This document shows positions 5,670-6,135 of a stretch of DNA of 6,135 nt, piece after piece. A program made the position numbers and the translations under genes. The notes beneath the pieces are model-generated. The model did not search any database, had not been told where the DNA came from, and saw nothing but the letters and a program-made list of their open reading frames with translations. Source of the stretch: Chitinophagaceae bacterium. GTDB lineage: Bacteria; Bacteroidota; Bacteroidia; Chitinophagales; Chitinophagaceae. Numbering within the stretch: position 1 is the first letter of the stretch; each line of letters starts with the position of its first letter. The stretch lies in NCBI GenBank assembly GCA_025963615.1, contig JAOQAL010000380.1, positions 1-6,135 on the forward strand, given 5' to 3'.

Positions 5670-6122
5670 ATGAAAAAAGGACTGATTATTTTACTGGGCT
5701 GCGCAATTCTTACAGCCTGCAATACGACCGACAAAAAAGCAGGTGCTGCGGTAGCTGACAAAGGCAATGTATTAAAAGATTCAGCTAATTTCACGACCAT
5801 AGAATGGCTTGACAGTACACACCGTAATCTTGGAAAAGTAACGGAAGGCGATCTGGTGGAAGTATCATACAGGTTTAAAAATACAGGTACGAAACCCTTA
5901 ATTATTACCAGTGTAACGGCCAGTTGCGGCTGCACCATTCCTGAAACACCGCAGGAACCTTTTGCTCCCGGTGCTGAAGGTTTGATAAAAGCAAAATTCA
6001 ACAGCAAAAGCCGCACAGGACAAAATCATAAAGAAGTTTACGTAACAGCGTATACAAAGCCCGATAACTTACAACAACTTGAATTTACCATAGAGGTAGA
6101 AAATAAGAAAGAAACAAACTAA
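5670..6122 (+). CDS. DUF1573 domain lipoprotein
   Basis: The 150-residue protein starts with a lipoprotein signal peptide: MKK, a hydrophobic stretch (5-14) and lipobox LTAC with C17 as the lipidated residue. It should be anchored in the envelope, with a short flexible NTTDKK linker. Residues about 45-145 form the DUF1573 domain, an Ig/ASPM-SPD-2-Hydin-like beta fold: LGKVTEGDLVEVSYRFKNTG (54-73), the hallmark SCGCTIPETPQEPFAPGAEG (85-104, C86 and C88) and IKAKFNSKSRTGQNHKEVYV (106-125). The function of DUF1573 is unknown; the paired cysteines could bind metal or form a disulfide, which is inference. It lies 162 bases after nusB. In this phylum nusB, a DUF1573 gene and yajC are often adjacent, so yajC may follow beyond the window edge. 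The ATG at 5670 is the only start giving the signal peptide. Confidence 0.92.
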   Translation: MKKGLIILLGCAILTACNTTDKKAGAAVADKGNVLKDSANFTTIEWLDSTHRNLGKVTEGDLVEVSYRFKNTGTKPLIITSVTASCGCTIPETPQEPFAPGAEGLIKAKFNSKSRTGQNHKEVYVTAYTKPDNLQQLEFTIEVENKKETN

Positions 6123-6135
6123 ACAAGCTTATACA

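Noticed and set aside
5642..6016. 124-codon minus-strand frame opposite the DUF1573 gene
   Set aside because: Antisense shadow; the plus strand carries a lipoprotein signal and the DUF1573 motif.
1..6135. CRISPR array, tRNA, rRNA or insertion sequence
   Set aside because: No regularly spaced repeats, tRNA-like cloverleaf, rRNA sequence or transposase frame was seen.

Overview
The window looks like a chromosomal segment of a Bacteroidota bacterium, most likely in or near the Chitinophagaceae. The evidence is a gliding/type IX secretion C-terminal domain, the long Bacteroidota-type NusB, a NusB-DUF1573 gene pair, promoter elements of the TAnnTTTG type, and start codons that mostly lack strong Shine-Dalgarno sequences. 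The family-level placement is inference from gene content, not a database match.

Layout. Bases 1-483 (+) hold the 3' end of a large secreted protein: a PKD-like module followed by a CHU_C-type (TIGR04131-like) sorting domain. A 257-base convergent spacer follows. Bases 741-1823 (-) encode a 360-residue Rieske non-heme iron oxygenase alpha subunit with both metal sites intact. Bases 1824-2255 have no gene but contain two strong intrinsic terminators and several small inverted repeats. One terminator ends the groESL transcript. The other lies between it and the oxygenase gene, so the stretch between them may be a small RNA or an attenuated leader of the oxygenase gene. Bases 2256-4263 (-) are the groES-groEL operon, with a good Bacteroidota promoter, two inverted repeats around that promoter, and an A/T-rich hairpin between the two genes. 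A 311-base divergent region separates groES from nusB (4575-5507, +). After a probable terminator and a new promoter comes a DUF1573 lipoprotein gene (5670-6122, +). The window ends 13 bases later.

How the genes work together. GroES and GroEL form the chaperonin folding machine. NusB serves rRNA transcription antitermination. The DUF1573 lipoprotein is an envelope protein of unknown role that commonly sits beside nusB (and yajC) in this phylum. The oxygenase needs an electron-supplying reductase that is not encoded here. The first gene is an envelope or secreted protein exported by the type IX system. The protein-coding content is largely ordinary for the phylum. The least explained parts are the non-coding stretch at about 1940-2170 and the inverted repeats around the groES promoter.
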